From positions 1 to 21,061 of the IMG/VR virus record IMGVR_UViG_3300032308_001506: a DNA stretch of 21,061 nt; one strand, given 5' to 3'. A model generated the notes under the pieces. That model worked only from the letters and a program-made list of their open reading frames with translations, ran no database searches and was not told the origin of the DNA. This DNA is from a virus. The position numbers were made by a program, and so were the translations under genes. Of this stretch, positions 1-6,046 are shown piece after piece (position 1 is the stretch's first letter; the number at the start of each line of letters is the position of its first letter).

Positions 1-1630
1 CGATCGCGACGCCGTCGATGTCTGCTCTCTTGGCCTGTGCTCCGATGGCGTAGTTGCCTCTGGTGTCTTTGCTTTTGGTCACATGATCAATCGTCAAAAT
101 GCAGGCGTTCTCCATCCGAAGTGGGCGAAGGATGAGCTGCGAGAATGTGGTGGCGTCCTTGTTCTTCTCTAAGTCGAGGCCGAGCAGGTTCATCGCTGCG
201 TTGACGCCGTCGATGACGATCAGGGATGGTTTGTGGATTTGGATTTCGCTTTGGATAACTTCGACGATGCCGCGTGTGATTCCTTCGTCTGGGTTTGCAT
301 ATCTGAAGTGGCGCAGCCCTGTTGCTGGAACTCCCATCGTCTTTAGCCGTCCTCTGATTCCGCGAGCGCTGTCTTCAAAGTCTAAATAAAAGACGCAGTG
401 GCCCTTCTCTAATTCTTGGCGAACGGCTTCGATTGCGATCCATGTCTTGCCGCTTTCGCTCTCACCGAAGATGGCGTTTATCTTGTTTGCATAAAGGATG
501 TGATTGCCGTCTTCGCGTTTAAGAATCGACGGCCCTGGTTCGTCTTCGAGCTGCATGTCGGTGATGTCTTGTGGGATCCATGAGCTCGTTGCGATCTCTT
601 CGTTCTCATCGTGAAGCTGCACGTGGCTCGGATTGTGGGCTTCTATCTGCTGCCAATCGGTTCGCAGTTCTCGGGATGCTCCGAAGCCCTGCGATCGCAA
701 ATGAGCCGCTGCTGCTCGGTAGTCACCTTTGTGTTCGATGTGGGTGTAGGCGGCGAACTTTGAATAACTGCTCTGTGCATCGAATATTGTTGACGTGCTG
801 AAAACAAAGAGTTTGCCGTTGCCGTTGAAGTTCGTCGTCGCCGATATGCCTTCGGACTTGCCGGGACGACGCCATGCTGTGGCTTCGCCCTTGCTGTAAA
901 CCTTGCTCCATCCAAGCGGTTCGAGAATCGATTCCCAAGTAACGGTTTCGTTGTAGGCATCGCCCGGTGTCTCTTGGCCATCTTTGCGTGGCTTTGTCTC
1001 TTCTTCAATCCATTCGGCCTTTGGCACTTCGTCGTAAAGGGCAAAGTATTGGTGAATAATCTGGCGCTCTGCGATCGTGAATGTCGGAATGTTCTCTATG
1101 GATCCTGCCGAGATATGCCACGCATTTCCCGATGGATGGCACTTGCCACCCGATGGCGCTGTGATCACGAATCCGCCTTCGCCTCTTGTTTCGGCTAGGC
1201 ATCCGCCGTCTTCTCCGGCTGCTTGTGCAATCTTCTGGTTGCCTGGAACTTTGCCATCCGAGATCCTATATAACCAATGAATGCCGCCCGACGGAGTTGT
1301 CTCCATGTATCCGTTGACGAGCTTTGTCCAAAGGTGGCCATGTTCGCTGCTTTCAAATATCTGTCTAAGTTCGACGTGCAATTTCTTTGCGACGGCTCTG
1401 CCTTCGAGCTCGAGCATTTCGAGATTGCCTGATACGGATCCGCAAATGATTCCGACGCCGTCTTGCTTCTTTCCAAACCAACCCATCAATTCTTCGGGTG
1501 TCGGTAGCCGCTTCTGGTAAGTCGTCCAGGCTGGCAATCCGGGGCGTTTGGATCCGTCTGCCGCTACTGGAACGGCGCAGATTCCTGCTGCTGCAAATCG
1601 CAGCGCTGTCGTAAGAATTGCATCAGCCAT
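1..1630 (-). CDS. Bifunctional primase-polymerase / RecA-fold ATPase (helicase), C-terminus cut by window edge
   Basis: The open frame starts at ATG 1630 and runs 543 codons without a stop to the left edge, so the C-terminus is missing. Residues 1-180 look like an archaeo-eukaryotic primase-polymerase domain: an acidic LELEG strand at 73-77 where the family usually has DxD, then TPSGGIHW (112-119) with the conserved His. Residues 385-543 look like a RepA-type RecA-fold ATPase: Walker A GESESGKT (389-396), Walker B LIVIDG (470-475) and TIDHVTK with His516. The likely role is primer synthesis and unwinding at phage replication forks. The start has a GGGGGAAAA ribosome site and overlaps the upstream stop by 8 nt. 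The two-domain assignment is strong; polymerase activity is inferred from family. Confidence 0.9.
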   Translation of the reverse strand, partial: MADAILTTALRFAAAGICAVPVAADGSKRPGLPAWTTYQKRLPTPEELMGWFGKKQDGVGIICGSVSGNLEMLELEGRAVAKKLHVELRQIFESSEHGHLWTKLVNGYMETTPSGGIHWLYRISDGKVPGNQKIAQAAGEDGGCLAETRGEGGFVITAPSGGKCHPSGNAWHISAGSIENIPTFTIAERQIIHQYFALYDEVPKAEWIEEETKPRKDGQETPGDAYNETVTWESILEPLGWSKVYSKGEATAWRRPGKSEGISATTNFNGNGKLFVFSTSTIFDAQSSYSKFAAYTHIEHKGDYRAAAAHLRSQGFGASRELRTDWQQIEAHNPSHVQLHDENEEIATSSWIPQDITDMQLEDEPGPSILKREDGNHILYANKINAIFGESESGKTWIAIEAVRQELEKGHCVFYLDFEDSARGIRGRLKTMGVPATGLRHFRYANPDEGITRGIVEVIQSEIQIHKPSLIVIDGVNAAMNLLGLDLEKNKDATTFSQLILRPLRMENACILTIDHVTKSKDTRGNYAIGAQAKRADIDGVAI

Positions 1631-1793
1631 TTTTCCCCCACCCACTACCCTTTAGAATTGTTGGAATTGCGCTATATCTTCTTTTCGCATCATCGCCACA
1701 GACTGGGCAGACAATTGTTTGTGGTGCTTTGCCCATTGCGTAAGTGCGGTCAAACAAACCATCAAGTTCACATTCAAATGAATAGTCGGGCAT
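1623..1793 (-). CDS. FmdB-type zinc-ribbon protein, 56 aa
   Basis: The frame could open further upstream, but the start used here forms a TAATG overlap with the stop of the methyltransferase C-terminal fragment, and the protein then begins MPDYSFEC, as FmdB-family proteins do. An early Cys lies in FEC and a second knuckle is CPVCGD; the first knuckle lacks its usual second Cys. The tail ends in a glycine-rich stretch, GSGWGKNG, as in other FmdB proteins. Family members are small and their function is poorly defined; a regulatory or nucleic-acid-binding role is a guess. It sits between the methyltransferase and the primase and shares 8 nt with the latter. Confidence 0.8.
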   Translation of the reverse strand: MPDYSFECELDGLFDRTYAMGKAPQTIVCPVCGDDAKRRYSAIPTILKGSGWGKNG

Positions 1794-2374
1794 TACTCCG
1801 CAACCATTCGATCGATAATCCATTGAACGACCGGCACTGCTACCGCGTTGCCCATTTGTTTATATCGATTCGAGTCAGCTTGGCCGTCTGTCCAGTTATC
1901 AGGAAACCCTTGAAGGCGTTCACACTCTGTCGGAGTTAGCCGGCGAACTACTGATTCTGAAGTTGCCATCATGTTGAAACGCGAACTATCACCAATGTTT
2001 GTCACTGCGATATTGCGCGAAATATCTGTTTCTTTCCAATTTTCGTCATTTTTTTCAGCCAAAGTTTTTTTGTAGGCTGTCGTTTCAGTCGCATTATTTA
2101 TTGGAAATACCATAGGCACATTTCCACCCCCTGTTCCATATCTTGAAATTACTGTTGGCACGATGCCATCTTCATAAACTCGAACATCATCGACGCGTGT
2201 TCCGTCAATAATTAAAACGCCTGTTGATTGCTTAGTTCCAGCTCTTAATGTGTGATGTGTTTCCGCAACCGAATCGTTGAATTCGTCATAGGCTAGAATT
2301 AAAAACTGATCATTGCTTGTTGCCAATGTAAAACTTTTATCGCTATACATCAATCCCTTCCCCCCCCCGCACAT
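1793..2374 (-). CDS. dcm: C5 cytosine-specific DNA methyltransferase, C-terminal fragment (frameshifted)
   Basis: This frame carries the C-terminal hallmarks of a phage Dcm-like methyltransferase: RRLTPTECERLQGFPDNW (residues 144-161) and the motif X segment QMGNAVAVPVVQW (173-185). It lacks the AdoMet and catalytic motifs, which are in the separate upstream frame. The ATG at 2374 has no ribosome site and falls just before a run of nine G, so it is probably not a true start; the fragment most likely continues a longer protein. Its first half has short repeats of the type TLxA followed by a glycine- or serine-rich linker, typical of the variable target-recognition region in phage enzymes. It is expressed only if the frame is restored. 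Confidence 0.75.
   Translation of the reverse strand: MCGGGKGLMYSDKSFTLATSNDQFLILAYDEFNDSVAETHHTLRAGTKQSTGVLIIDGTRVDDVRVYEDGIVPTVISRYGTGGGNVPMVFPINNATETTAYKKTLAEKNDENWKETDISRNIAVTNIGDSSRFNMMATSESVVRRLTPTECERLQGFPDNWTDGQADSNRYKQMGNAVAVPVVQWIIDRMVAE
2360..2368 (-). repeat. G9 homopolymer tract inside the methyltransferase
   Basis: Nine consecutive C on the plus strand (G on the coding strand) sit exactly where the coding frame changes between the middle segment (ending in REGCAGG) and the C-terminal fragment (GKGLMYS). Ten G would join them in frame. Tracts of this kind slip during replication and are also prone to sequencing miscounts. Confidence 0.9.
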
Positions 2375-2477
2375 CCTTCACGGTTTCGCATAATTACTGG
2401 CTTGCCTTCTTCCATAAGAATTAAAGCTGTTGCAAATGCTTCTCCGTTGTTATCCATCGCATTTAAGGTCGGCATTA

Positions 2478-2485
2478 CCCCCCCC
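2478..2485 (-). repeat. G8 homopolymer tract inside the methyltransferase
   Basis: Eight G on the coding strand mark the frame change between FETWQDGG and GVMPTLNAMD. Seven G would give an in-frame join reading WQDGGVMPTLNA. This is the second of two long G tracts about 110 bases apart in the same gene. Confidence 0.9.
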
Positions 2486-2525
2486 ATCTTGCCATGTTTC
2501 AAAGTCGTCAACATTTTGTGCGCGT

Positions 2526-3341
2526 TTAACTTTCGTGAACCACAAGATCAGTTGCATCTTTGTAATCCCTCGCCTTTAGAGCGGATGAATTTGAATCATT
2601 TGCATAATCACCAAAACCGCGCTGGCGAAATGTCATTGTGTCATGCGCTCTTGAAGCGTTAAGAGTTGGACTTATTGGTTCGGTTGGGAAGTCGTAGAGC
2701 TCAAAGTTTCCAGCGCCGACTGAAGCATCGGTGGCAATGTTTTTTCTCTTCGATTCGCTCTTCGCAAGATGCCCTGCGCGGCCTTCGCTGATAGCGAGTA
2801 TTTCTTCAGGTGCTCTCCCTGTGTTTCCAAGACATCCGACAATGAAGACACGCCTGCGTCTTTGGGGGACTCCAAAGTGCTGAGCATCAAGCACCCTGTA
2901 TGCGACGCGATACCCGCGCTCGACCAACGCTTCAAGAACGACGGCCATGTCTTTTCCGTGATTGCTGGAAAGTAAACCAGGGACGTTTTCGAGGATAAAG
3001 TTTTGCGCTCTTGTTTCGTCAAGCAATCGGCAGATTTCCCAGAATAATCCTGATCTAGCACCACCCAGTCCTGCTCGTTTTCCAGCCACTGATAAGTCTT
3101 GACAAGGAAATCCACCCGTGATGATTCCTCGTTCTGGTTTGAATCCTGCTGCGATGAGTTGTTCACCAGTTACCCCCGTTATGTCGCCAAAAAGTTTTGA
3201 ATCAGGAAAGTGCTTGGCGAGAATTGCACTTGCCTTCTTGTCTATTTCAACCGATGCAACGACTTTTACTCCAGCTCGTTCAAGTGCTAAGTCAAAACCA
3301 CCAACACCAGCAAATAATGAGACAGCCGTTCTTTGTTCCAT
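2526..3341 (-). CDS. dcm: C5 cytosine-specific DNA methyltransferase, N-terminal fragment (frameshifted)
   Basis: The 271-residue frame has the catalytic half of a C5 cytosine methyltransferase: motif I FAGVGGFDLALERAG (10-24), motif IV GGFPCQDLS with catalytic Cys80, motif VI ENV (118-120) and motif VIII QRRRR (160-164). It transfers a methyl group from S-adenosylmethionine to C5 of cytosine, probably to shield phage DNA from host restriction. The start has a GGGGGTAAT ribosome site. The frame ends in HES-stop where homologues run on; the continuation VKRAQNVDDFETW lies one base out of register immediately downstream. Motifs IX-X are in a second fragment. As sequenced it would make a protein without motif X and should be inactive unless the frame is corrected. 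Confidence 0.85.
   Translation of the reverse strand: MEQRTAVSLFAGVGGFDLALERAGVKVVASVEIDKKASAILAKHFPDSKLFGDITGVTGEQLIAAGFKPERGIITGGFPCQDLSVAGKRAGLGGARSGLFWEICRLLDETRAQNFILENVPGLLSSNHGKDMAVVLEALVERGYRVAYRVLDAQHFGVPQRRRRVFIVGCLGNTGRAPEEILAISEGRAGHLAKSESKRKNIATDASVGAGNFELYDFPTEPISPTLNASRAHDTMTFRQRGFGDYANDSNSSALKARDYKDATDLVVHES
2672..3166 (-). CDS. Overlapping 164-codon reading frame within the methyltransferase gene
   Basis: A long frame lies wholly inside the N-terminal methyltransferase fragment, on the same strand in another register. Its product is hydrophilic, and the C-terminal part reads ESPKDAGVSSLSDVLET, then LSAKAAQGILRRA, then a basic and leucine-rich tail. From memory, segments of the type LSxKAxxGILRRAxxRGKxLP recur in predicted proteins of many unrelated phages, which would argue for selection on this frame rather than chance. 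No clear ribosome site precedes the ATG. It may be a genuine overlapping gene or a by-product of conserved methyltransferase sequence. Function unknown. Confidence 0.35.
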   Translation of the reverse strand: MNNSSQQDSNQNEESSRVDFLVKTYQWLENEQDWVVLDQDYSGKSADCLTKQERKTLSSKTSLVYFPAITEKTWPSFLKRWSSAGIASHTGCLMLSTLESPKDAGVSSLSDVLETQGEHLKKYSLSAKAAQGILRRANRREKTLPPMLQSALETLSSTTSQPNQ

Positions 3342-3368
3342 TTATTACCCCCTTGTTTTATTCTTGCG

Positions 3369-3423
3369 TGCGTGTAATCGGATTCGAACCGATTCGCTTC
3401 CCCGACGGCTACCTAGCCCACGC
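3369..3423 (-). ncRNA. tRNA-like element lacking an anticodon arm (truncated tRNA or attP-like tRNA 3' half)
   Basis: In the 123-base gap between the ssDNA-binding protein and the methyltransferase, the minus strand has a perfect T-arm: stem ATCGG/CCGAT around the canonical loop TTCGAAT (3377-3393). It is followed by ACACGC, whose CACGC pairs with GCGTG at 3419-3423 as a 5 bp acceptor-like stem. Between lies a small hairpin GGCT-AGGT-AGCC resembling a D-arm. The whole is about 55 nt, some 20 short of a tRNA, and I cannot place an anticodon arm. It could be a decayed tRNA, a tRNA mimic, or a fragment matching a host tRNA 3' end as attP sites do; no integrase is in the window. Confidence 0.4.
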
Positions 3424-3464
3424 GCCTTCCCCAAGTGAAAGGTTTAACCCGGGAAATGTTTATC

Positions 3465-3938
3465 TTATATTGGCTTTGCACCAAGTTGTGCCAGCAACGC
3501 CACCACTTCTGGTGATAATGCGTCGGCTGTGACAACCTGCTTAGGATCTGCAACCGCCACTGGCGCTGCCGCAGGCTTCGCAGGGGCCGCAGCCACGAAC
3601 GAGTTTGCCTTTGCCAAATCTGCCGGGTTGCTTGTTGCATCAATCAGGATCCACGGAGCTGACTTGCCTGGCTTCGCTGTTCCCTGTCCGATGCGTGCTA
3701 GAACCTTCTGACCGACTTTGTTCTTCAGCGCATTCTTTAGGGCCACATTGAAGAATAAAATGCCTTCGTGAATCTGTCCGGTTTCTAGATTTGTTACATT
3801 TACTTCGATTGCATCGGTAGCGCCATGCACTGTTTCGATGCTTGCCTTGTATTCAATCGGTTCGATGATCAGCAATTGGTTTGCTAAATCTGCAACCTTT
3901 GGCTGTATCCCCCCGATTTGTAGTTCTGCGAAGTTCAT
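3465..3938 (-). CDS. Phage single-stranded DNA-binding protein
   Basis: The 157 aa protein matches the actinophage ssDNA-binding type: an N-terminal segment LLIIEPIEYKASIETVHGATD, then a strand-rich core with LETGQIHEGILFFN, GQKVLARIGQG and KPGKSAPWILIDAT, an OB-fold-like layout. An Ala/Pro-rich linker (about 115-133) and a short C-terminal tail follow; the tail is not the acidic DDDIPF type of bacterial SSB. It would coat single strands at replication forks and recombination intermediates. The start is fixed by GAGGGGGAAAG at the right spacing; an upstream ATG in frame would run through the previous gene. The start overlaps the preceding small gene by an ATGA junction. Confidence 0.8.
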   Translation of the reverse strand: MNFAELQIGGIQPKVADLANQLLIIEPIEYKASIETVHGATDAIEVNVTNLETGQIHEGILFFNVALKNALKNKVGQKVLARIGQGTAKPGKSAPWILIDATSNPADLAKANSFVAAAPAKPAAAPVAVADPKQVVTADALSPEVVALLAQLGAKPI

Positions 3939-4048
3939 TCGCTTTCCCCCTCTGCTTCGGTGTTGCTTGTTTGTTGGTTTTCCAACGCTATTGGCGGATT
4001 GCTTTCCGCGATTTCTTTCATAATGTCCGAGACGCTTTGCTCGATCAT
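3935..4048 (-). CDS. Small acidic protein, 37 aa
   Basis: A short frame fills the space between the Cas4-like nuclease and the ssDNA-binding protein, joined to both by ATGA overlaps, which is why I accept it despite its size. It begins MIEQSVSDIMKEIAE and ends in a Glu-rich tail, EAEGESE. An alternative ATG seven codons upstream lies deeper in the nuclease gene and is less likely. No recognisable family; it may be an accessory to the flanking recombination proteins. Confidence 0.55.
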   Translation of the reverse strand: MIEQSVSDIMKEIAESNPPIALENQQTSNTEAEGESE

Positions 4049-4782
4049 GGCGTGGTATCTCCATTGCATGCCTTTGATAAATCTTTACTGAAAGGCTGGA
4101 AATAAGGGCAGTAATTGCAAAGCCGATCAGGGCTTGCAGGAATCAATTGCCAGAGTTCTGGACTGTTCTCAACGTCGACGGTTGCAAGCAATCCGTAAAC
4201 AGTGTCAAGTCTGCCTAGAGCTGCAATCGCAACCGACTCATCGTAATCGTGAAGTTCCACATGCAGATCATCGAGACTGCCACTTGTAGGCAAATAAACA
4301 AGCGCGACTTGTTTGACTTCGGCTCCTTCTTGTGCCTTGCCGTAGCCGTAAAGTTGGACTTGCACGAGCTGTTGCTCGGTTGCCCCTTCTTTGCGTCGCT
4401 TCTCGAGTCCTGAACTGCCTGTGGTTTTCCAATCCATAACAATTCCGCGACGCTTGTCGAATAAGTCCACTGTGCCACTGAGATTGGCGCGAATAGTTAC
4501 CTTTTGTTCGACTTCGAAGTCTTCAAGTTTGCCGAAGATTTCCGCCAGATGTGCATGGATTGCTGTTCCAACCTGCGCCGCCCAGTTTCCACCGCCCGGG
4601 ATTTCATTTGCTTTATCCCAGTCGAGAAGTTTGTAAGCGATGCGCCTAGTGCATGAGTGACCTATCTCGGATGGCCCGATATAAACCTGCTTTGATCGTG
4701 GCGTCCATGTGCCAGCCTTCGTGATGATTGCTGCTAATTCATCGCCGAGGGCTTTACCTGGTGCGTGCGGTGATACGAACAT
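4045..4782 (-). CDS. Cas4/RecB-like PD-(D/E)XK exonuclease with Fe-S cysteines
   Basis: The 245 aa protein has the RecB-family nuclease signature in order: GTAIHAHL (His76), SGTVDLFD (Asp106), MDWKTTG (Asp117, Lys119) and QLYGY (Gln143, Tyr147). Four cysteines, one near the N-terminus (Cys44) and three near the C-terminus (Cys222, Cys225, Cys239), are arranged as in the Fe-S nucleases Cas4 and AddB. No CRISPR array or other cas gene is present, so a phage recombination or DNA-processing role is more likely than spacer acquisition. It follows a YqaJ-type accessory gene and precedes the ssDNA-binding gene, consistent with an exonuclease/annealing recombination module. Confidence 0.85.
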   Translation of the reverse strand: MFVSPHAPGKALGDELAAIITKAGTWTPRSKQVYIGPSEIGHSCTRRIAYKLLDWDKANEIPGGGNWAAQVGTAIHAHLAEIFGKLEDFEVEQKVTIRANLSGTVDLFDKRRGIVMDWKTTGSSGLEKRRKEGATEQQLVQVQLYGYGKAQEGAEVKQVALVYLPTSGSLDDLHVELHDYDESVAIAALGRLDTVYGLLATVDVENSPELWQLIPASPDRLCNYCPYFQPFSKDLSKACNGDTTP

Positions 4783-4872
4783 TTAGTCGTCGTCCTCTTC
4801 ATCGTCTTCGTAGGGCGTGAAGATGGGCGTCTCCGTTATTTTTGGTCTTGGCAGAATCGTAGGCAGGCTCAT
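4783..4872 (-). CDS. Acidic microprotein, 29 aa
   Basis: A 29-codon frame starts in a TAATG overlap with the preceding stop and ends immediately before the nuclease ATG (TAAATG). The product, MSLPTILPRPKITETPIF followed by a short linker, ends in an unbroken Asp/Glu tail (EDDEEDDD). Tight junctions on both sides and the strongly biased tail favour a real gene. Acidic tails of this kind often mimic DNA or bind ssDNA-binding or replication proteins, but no function can be assigned. Confidence 0.6.
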   Translation of the reverse strand: MSLPTILPRPKITETPIFTPYEDDEEDDD

Positions 4873-5186
4873 TATTCCTGCTCCACTATCGTGAATCGAC
4901 GGCTGATAGAAGTTACTTCGAGCGCTTCGATTAATTGCTCAGGCAGAATCTCTCTAGCCTTCTTTGTGTCAAAGCGTGTGCTCTCCACTTTCGTCCATCT
5001 GATCACCGGACGATTTTGATACATTGCAAGTTCGGCATCGCCCATCGCAGCTTCTAAATGCGATCGGGCGATGTCGGCGACTTCGGCCCAGCGTTTGGCT
5101 TCTGCCTGCGCCTCTTTATATTGGCGCAGCCATTGGCCGATGCCATCGTCAAAATCGACGACGCCATGTTCTATTTCTGTTGTCAC
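4872..5186 (-). CDS. YqaJ-associated recombination accessory protein
   Basis: The 104 aa protein has an N-terminal helical region rich in Ala/Glu (YKEAQAEAKRWAEVADIARS) followed by a small beta region, MGDAELAMYQNRPVIRWTKV, and a C-terminal SRRFTIVE. This layout is typical of the domain found beside or fused to YqaJ/RecE-type exonucleases in phages. The nearby Cas4-like nuclease is the probable partner. The start has an AGGGGGGAA ribosome site. Assignment is by pattern and position; enzymatic residues are not expected. Confidence 0.6.
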   Translation of the reverse strand: MTTEIEHGVVDFDDGIGQWLRQYKEAQAEAKRWAEVADIARSHLEAAMGDAELAMYQNRPVIRWTKVESTRFDTKKAREILPEQLIEALEVTSISRRFTIVEQE

Positions 5187-5195
5187 ACTTCCCCC

Positions 5196-5585
5196 CTAAT
5201 ACCAGCCGTAGCCAGTCGTTGTTTTCTGTTTTGTCCAATGGCTCCAAGCTGCGCAAGGGCCGCCTGATCCATATTTACGTCCTATATAGGCTAGGGCTGC
5301 GATTGTCTGGCTCACTTCTGATTCCGGATGTCGCATCCCTAGATTTTTATATGTGCTGGCAAGGAGTTGACCCACGCCCTTTGCAGAGCTAGTGGGGTTA
5401 TTGACGGATCGCCACGCGCTCTCCTTGCCGATTAATTGCGCGAAGCATTTATATTGCTGTGGCTGCAGCAATTCTTGTGCGAGCTTCTTAGGATCGATGT
5501 GTTGCATCGGTGTCCTTTTCTCGTAAACGACCGGTATTGCTGCCGGTGCTGGTGTTAAGGCTGCCGCCGCGATCGAGCTGCTCAC
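5196..5585 (-). CDS. SLT-like lytic transglycosylase / muralytic protein
   Basis: Residues 46-129 resemble a lysozyme-like transglycosylase fold: CFAQLIGKESAW with probable catalytic Glu55, SAKGVGQLL in place of the usual GLMQ segment, and a C-terminal YGWY end. It would cut peptidoglycan glycan strands. The start taken is GTG 5585, which overlaps the WhiB stop as GTGA. Upstream of this GTG the same frame encodes a good signal peptide (basic RR, then FIFIIGIS and AAAAL, with a TPAPA cleavage-like region) but without ATG, GTG or TTG. From the GTG the N-terminus retains only a weak hydrophobic stretch. Placement in the replication operon, away from the lysis genes, is unusual. Confidence 0.75.
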   Translation of the reverse strand: MSSSIAAAALTPAPAAIPVVYEKRTPMQHIDPKKLAQELLQPQQYKCFAQLIGKESAWRSVNNPTSSAKGVGQLLASTYKNLGMRHPESEVSQTIAALAYIGRKYGSGGPCAAWSHWTKQKTTTGYGWY

Positions 5586-6046
5586 CGTTGAGATTCCAAT
5601 GATGAAGATGAACCGGCGGATTGAATATTTCTGATCTGGTTTGATTGGTCTTCTCGCTTTCTCGCCTTGTTTGCATCGCTGAAGATCCGGTAAACCTGGG
5701 TCACTCTGATGCCTACTTTTCTGGCGATTTCGTCTGTCGAGATTCCTTGATCGCGAAGTTTGACAACGCGTTGCTGCCTGATTTTTACCTCATTGCGTTT
5801 CAAAGGCAGGCCCCTCTCGGACGGCGTCTTGCCGCCCCAGATGCCATGTTGGATCTCTTCTTTGATGGCGTATGCCAAGCATTCCTTTCTTTCAATACAA
5901 GCTCCGCAAATTTTGCGAATGTTTGGGAGGCGATCTGCCTCTTGTTGTTTTGTTTCCGGGAAGAAATAATCGGGATCCCCAATCTCGGCGCATGCTGGAT
6001 TTTTGAAGAGCTGCATGATCGGTAGGTTGAGTTGCGTCCTAATCAT
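5582..6046 (-). CDS. WhiB-family transcriptional regulator with extra C-terminal HTH
   Basis: Residues 17-80 form a WhiB domain: Cys19, Cys47, Cys50 and Cys56 would hold a 4Fe-4S cluster, followed by the GIWGG turn (68-72) that docks on the primary sigma factor. After it, residues 94-121 look like a helix-turn-helix of the resolvase/sigma type (LRDQGISTDEIARKVGIRVT). The tail is polar. WhiB proteins occur only in Actinobacteria and their phages, which sets the host group. It probably redirects host transcription or blocks superinfection. The start overlaps the upstream stop by 8 nt; a second Met at residue 11 lacks a well-spaced ribosome site. Confidence 0.92.
   Translation of the reverse strand: MIRTQLNLPIMQLFKNPACAEIGDPDYFFPETKQQEADRLPNIRKICGACIERKECLAYAIKEEIQHGIWGGKTPSERGLPLKRNEVKIRQQRVVKLRDQGISTDEIARKVGIRVTQVYRIFSDANKARKREDQSNQIRNIQSAGSSSSLESQR

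Noticed and set aside
643-1044. 133-codon minus-strand frame rich in Arg and Lys
   Set aside because: Out-of-register shadow of the primase-polymerase frame, which is continuous from 1630 to the left edge with domain motifs.
1793-2526. Intein or intron splitting the methyltransferase
   Set aside because: The segments are contiguous with no inserted sequence and no splicing motifs; single-base frame changes explain the split.
3369-3450. A complete tRNA gene
   Set aside because: I tried to extend the 5' side to find D and anticodon arms with a paired 7 bp acceptor and could not; only a truncated tRNA-like form is supported.
3118-3532. Plus-strand open frames of 106 and 111 codons
   Set aside because: They run antisense through the methyltransferase start, the tRNA-like element (giving the typical GFEPI peptide) and the ssDNA-binding gene end.
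4045-4782. CRISPR-Cas system suggested by the Cas4-like protein
   Set aside because: No repeat-spacer array and no other cas gene in the window; phage recombination context explains it.
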